Positions 6,084-8,245 of a stretch of 8,245 nt of DNA are shown piece by piece (the stretch's first letter is position 1; every line of letters starts with the position of its first letter). Made by a program: the position numbers and the translations under genes. Source of the DNA: an uncultured Candidatus Saccharibacteria bacterium. Lineage in GTDB: Bacteria; Patescibacteriota; Saccharimonadia; Saccharimonadales; Saccharimonadaceae. The notes under the pieces were generated by a model. It was not told the DNA's origin and made no database searches. It worked only from the letters and a program-made list of their open reading frames with translations. The DNA lies in NCBI GenBank assembly GCA_948944455.1, contig CARBES010000036.1:1-8245 (forward strand), given 5' to 3'.

Positions 6084-6986
6084 ATGGTAGATTTGGAAGA
6101 GATATTTGGCGGGTATAGCGGGGCAAGGCTATTCAGGATACGAACAGAAACGCAGGATTACTGCGTAAAAATTTTACCAGAGCGGCTAAGCGAGGGATCA
6201 GCGGCGCGAGTGAAAGAAATTTGTAAGATTTATCAAAAAGCAGGGATTAATTCCCTGTCGCTACGAGGATATGGTAATCTTGAAGCGGAAAATCGGCATT
6301 TTTATATCTATGATTTTATTGAAGGGGAAAGTTTCAAGGAATATAGCAACCGAGAGTTGTCCGCGGAAGAAATTCGGAAAATAGGGCGAGAGATCGGGCA
6401 AAAGTTGCGAAACTTGAAATTAGATAAGAATTTGGCAGGTTCGACGCAATTAGCAACCGATAATATCTCACGATTAACCGAATACGGCATAGAAAGATAT
6501 CATGAACTTTTAAACAACGCTACGATGATGAGGTTGATGCGGGAATTTTTCGAGATCACGCAAATCGAAAAGCTAATGCAGGAGTTCGTAGAAACGAAGG
6601 GTATCTTTTTAGGTCTAGAACCAAAACTAATACATGGTGATCTAAAACGGTCAAACATGGTGTACGGAAAGGATGGTAAGATCTACTTAATTGACATCGA
6701 GTCGATGCGAAAAAGTTATGACGTGCTCAACTTACGGTATCAGATGACTTGGATTATGTTCCCAGAAGCGAAAAAAGAAAGAGCATTTGTAGGCGGGGTT
6801 TTTGATGGGCTATATAAAGATGGACGGCTAGAAAAATTTAATGAACAGTTAAGATACGTCTTGATGCTAAACTTCTTAGAACATACAACAAAGGCACTAA
6901 AACGCGACGAAGATGTGCGGGAATATTTTACAAAGATGCAGGGAGTATTCCAGGAAGTACAGAACAACGAGCAAACGATTCTGTAA
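6084..6986 (+). CDS. APH/choline-kinase-fold phosphotransferase of unknown substrate
   Basis: The 300-residue protein has the size and landmarks of the aminoglycoside phosphotransferase-like kinase family. A Gly-rich loop-like stretch, GGYSGARLF, is at 9-17 and the likely ATP-binding lysine is K29 in YCVKIL. The hinge-like YIYDFIEGESF is at 74-84. The Brenner-type catalytic motif HGDLKRSN is at 184-191 (D186, N191), and the metal-binding aspartate is D204 in LIDIES. No signal or membrane segment is seen, so it should be cytoplasmic. Sitting between a sugar-phosphate transferase gene and galE, it may phosphorylate a sugar, an aminoalcohol such as choline, or a glycan intermediate, as LicA- or KdkA-like kinases do. 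That is inference from context. Antibiotic resistance is not suggested by anything specific. No terminator follows, so its transcript may run on into galE 51 bases downstream. Confidence 0.82.
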   Translation: MVDLEEIFGGYSGARLFRIRTETQDYCVKILPERLSEGSAARVKEICKIYQKAGINSLSLRGYGNLEAENRHFYIYDFIEGESFKEYSNRELSAEEIRKIGREIGQKLRNLKLDKNLAGSTQLATDNISRLTEYGIERYHELLNNATMMRLMREFFEITQIEKLMQEFVETKGIFLGLEPKLIHGDLKRSNMVYGKDGKIYLIDIESMRKSYDVLNLRYQMTWIMFPEAKKERAFVGGVFDGLYKDGRLEKFNEQLRYVLMLNFLEHTTKALKRDEDVREYFTKMQGVFQEVQNNEQTIL

Positions 6987-6994
6987 CTATAGTC

Positions 6995-7003
6995 TGATAT
7001 AAT
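6995..7003 (+). promoter_or_regulatory. Extended -10 promoter upstream of galE
   Basis: TGATATAAT lies just after the kinase stop codon at 6984-6986. Transcription would start near 7010, giving a leader of about 28 bases with a Shine-Dalgarno sequence. No good -35 is evident. galE can thus be made from this promoter or by read-through from the kinase gene. Confidence 0.65.
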
Positions 7004-7028
7004 AAAGAAAAGGCTAGGCAAAATTAGC

Positions 7029-7033
7029 GGAGG
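7029..7033 (+). promoter_or_regulatory. Shine-Dalgarno sequence of galE
   Basis: GGAGG at 7029-7033 precedes the ATG at 7038 by 4 bases, slightly short but clear. It is the best Shine-Dalgarno match in the window and contrasts with the four leaderless-type starts. Confidence 0.75.
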
Positions 7034-7037
7034 AAGA

Positions 7038-8060
7038 ATGAGTAAAACGAAGATTTTGGTCACCGGCGGGACTGGGTATATCGGGTCACATGCGGCAGTC
7101 GAACTGATCCAGGCAGGATATGAAGTAGAGATTCTGGATAACCTCTATAATAGCAAGATTGAAGTGCTAGGTCGGATTGAGGAGATCACCGGCGTAAAGC
7201 CGCGATTCTATGATGTGGATTTGCGTGACGCCGAAGCATTAGCAAAAGTTTTCGCCGAAAACAAGTTTGATGCAGTGATACATTTCGCAGGGCTGAAAGC
7301 AGTCGGCGAATCAGTCGAACAACCATTGCGTTATTACGAAAACAATGTGGGCGGAACGGTAAATCTGCTTGAATGCATGGAAGAATGCGGGGTAAAACGA
7401 ATCGTGTTTTCGTCGTCGGCAACCGTTTATGGTGTGCAAGAATCGCCAAAATACGTCGAATCTATGAAGACCGGTGGAGAGATTTCGAGCCCATACGGCA
7501 AGACGAAATACATGATCGAGGAAATTCTAAAGGATACAGCGACGGCGGACCCGGAATTTTCAGCGACGATTTTGCGCTACTTTAACCCAGTCGGAGCGCA
7601 CCCATCGGGATTGCTCGGCGAAGACCCGAACGATAAGCCAAACAACTTAATGCCAATCATCATGAAGGTGGCGACCGGCGAGATCGCAGAGCTTTCAGTC
7701 TACGGCGACGACTATCCAACTCCGGACGGGACTTGCATCCGTGATTATATCCATGTCGTCGACCTAGCGAAGGGGCATCTTGCAGCGCTGGACAAAATGG
7801 ACAAAGGTGTGCAGATTTATAACTTAGGCTCAGGGCACGGGACGTCAGTGGCAGAGATAGTCAAAGCCTTCAATATAGCGAGCGGGATGGAGCTTCCCTA
7901 CCGGGTGGTGGCGCGGCGAGCGGGCGACCTCGCGGAATTCTTCGCCGACCCGACTCTGGCCGCGGAAAAATTGGGCTGGAAGACAGAATTGTCGATTGAC
8001 GATGCAATGCGCGATACACTGAACTACTTGGGAAAACGGGGGCTGAGTTTACGAAAATAG
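7038..8060 (+). CDS. galE: UDP-glucose 4-epimerase
   Basis: The 340-residue protein matches the usual length of GalE, a cytoplasmic NAD-dependent short-chain dehydrogenase-fold epimerase interconverting UDP-glucose and UDP-galactose. Visible landmarks are the NAD-binding VTGGTGYIGSH (8-18), HFAGLKAVGES (82-92) and SSSATVYG with catalytic S127. Y153 and K157 lie in the YGKTK active-site motif. RYFNPVGAHPSGLLGEDP (180-197), with RDYIHVVDLAKGH (235-247) after it, is nearly diagnostic for GalE. At the sugar-binding gate (Tyr299 in the E. coli enzyme, Cys307 in the human) this protein has F301 in DLAEFFAD. A bulky residue there is expected to favour UDP-Glc/Gal over UDP-GlcNAc/GalNAc. It would supply UDP-galactose for the glycan built by the neighbouring genes. 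It has its own promoter and Shine-Dalgarno sequence but may also be co-transcribed with the kinase gene. Confidence 0.95.
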   Translation: MSKTKILVTGGTGYIGSHAAVELIQAGYEVEILDNLYNSKIEVLGRIEEITGVKPRFYDVDLRDAEALAKVFAENKFDAVIHFAGLKAVGESVEQPLRYYENNVGGTVNLLECMEECGVKRIVFSSSATVYGVQESPKYVESMKTGGEISSPYGKTKYMIEEILKDTATADPEFSATILRYFNPVGAHPSGLLGEDPNDKPNNLMPIIMKVATGEIAELSVYGDDYPTPDGTCIRDYIHVVDLAKGHLAALDKMDKGVQIYNLGSGHGTSVAEIVKAFNIASGMELPYRVVARRAGDLAEFFADPTLAAEKLGWKTELSIDDAMRDTLNYLGKRGLSLRK

Positions 8061-8076
8061 TTATTAATCTCTATTA

Positions 8077-8099
8077 CGCTTCTGTTTAAAATAGAAGCG
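8077..8099. repeat. Hairpin 1 downstream of galE, possible transcript end
   Basis: CGCTTCT at 8077-8083 pairs with AGAAGCG at 8093-8099, and three inner pairs (one G-U) can extend the stem to a 3-base loop. It starts 17 bases after the galE stop, where a terminator would be expected, but no T-run follows, so intrinsic termination is not assured. Confidence 0.6.
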
Positions 8100-8103
8100 G
8101 CGC

Positions 8104-8137
8104 GCAGAGGTTCCCGCTTTTCGGCGGGAACCTCTGC
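8104..8137. repeat. Hairpin 2 downstream of galE, perfect 14-bp stem
   Basis: GCAGAGGTTCCCGC at 8104-8117 is the exact reverse complement of GCGGGAACCTCTGC at 8124-8137, with a 6-base loop TTTTCG. It is the strongest hairpin in the window. The 4-base gap from hairpin 1 and a TTTT only several bases downstream make it an unusual terminator. A repeated extragenic palindrome or RNA-stabilising structure is equally possible. Confidence 0.75.
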
Positions 8138-8141
8138 ATAG

Positions 8142-8164
8142 TGGATTTTGCTTCACAAAATCCA
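8142..8164. repeat. Hairpin 3 downstream of galE, perfect 9-bp stem
   Basis: TGGATTTTG at 8142-8150 pairs exactly with CAAAATCCA at 8156-8164 around CTTCA. It is again 4 bases from the previous hairpin. An outer pair, CATAGT (8137-8142) with ACTATG (8174-8179), could enclose it in an alternative fold. Confidence 0.65.
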
Positions 8165-8245
8165 GTTTATGAAACTATGTCAAGACTTGATTTATAATCT
8201 CCTAGTCTCATATGGGCTAGATAGTAAGATTACGAGTACTAATAC
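8165..8245. other. Non-coding right edge, rich in short palindromes
   Basis: No open reading frame, tRNA or rRNA is recognisable. Short palindromes continue: GTTT-ATG-AAAC at 8165-8175, TCAAG-A-CTTGA at 8180-8190, CTAG at 8202-8205 and 8217-8220 around CATATG, and TAATCT at 8195-8200 with AGATTA at 8227-8232. A TATAAT at 8193-8198 leads to no usable start codon. Confidence 0.5.

Noticed and set aside
8178..8183. Minus-strand TTGACA as a promoter reading back toward galE
   Set aside because: The position 17 bases on reads TTTTGT, not a -10 box, and no minus-strand gene lies there.
8193..8198. TATAAT near the right edge as a promoter for another leaderless gene
   Set aside because: The next ATG (8212) meets a stop two codons later, and the TG extension shared by the other promoters is absent.
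1..8245. CRISPR arrays, tRNA or rRNA genes, transposases
   Set aside because: No evenly spaced repeats, no tRNA T-loop signature, no conserved rRNA stretch and no transposase-like protein were seen on either strand.

Overview
The window looks like part of a bacterial chromosome carrying a cell-surface polysaccharide locus. Seven coding regions are supported: an incomplete gene at the left edge and six complete ones. The likely source is a Patescibacteria/CPR bacterium, tentatively Candidatus Saccharibacteria (TM7). This rests on the FISUMP-like C-terminus at the left edge, the very short intergenic gaps, the promoter-to-ATG spacing that implies leaderless messages, and the general look of the proteins. 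No marker gene is present, so the assignment is inference. All genes read through under the standard genetic code. All seven stops are TAA or TAG.

Layout. At 3-287 (+) is the C-terminal end of a FISUMP-like (lectin-fold) surface protein. At 288-508 is an intergenic stretch with a consensus sigma70-type promoter and a hairpin-bearing leader. At 509-1339 (+) is an unrecognised membrane-anchored surface protein, GC-richer than the genes further right, closed by an intrinsic terminator. At 1406-3268 (-) is a Wzy/WaaL-type O-antigen polymerase/ligase. At 3362-4519 (+) is a GT4 glycosyltransferase. At 4613-6040 (-) is a WbaP/WcaJ-type polyprenyl-phosphate sugar-phosphate transferase. At 6084-6986 (+) is an APH/choline-kinase-fold phosphotransferase. 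At 7038-8060 (+) is UDP-glucose 4-epimerase (galE). At 8061-8245 is a non-coding tail packed with perfect hairpins.

How the genes fit together. The sugar-phosphate transferase would load the first sugar onto undecaprenyl phosphate and the GT4 enzyme would extend it. GalE would supply UDP-galactose, and the polymerase/ligase would polymerise or transfer the finished units outside the membrane. The kinase could phosphorylate a glycan precursor, but its substrate cannot be read from sequence. No Wzx flippase, Wzz regulator or further glycosyltransferases lie in the window, so the pathway must continue elsewhere or be completed by unlinked genes.

Regulation and oddities. Six genes are preceded by the same extended -10 motif, TGN-TA(C/T)AAT. 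In four of them the motif ends only 6-8 bases before the ATG, which predicts leaderless transcripts. galE and the 509 gene have real leaders with Shine-Dalgarno-like sequences. The pair at 6040/6084 share a 43-bp gap in which each promoter's -35 position falls on the other's -10. The most unusual structural element is a 105-bp (35-codon) palindromic segment sitting in frame inside the polymerase gene. It resembles in concept the in-frame palindromic elements described in Rickettsia.
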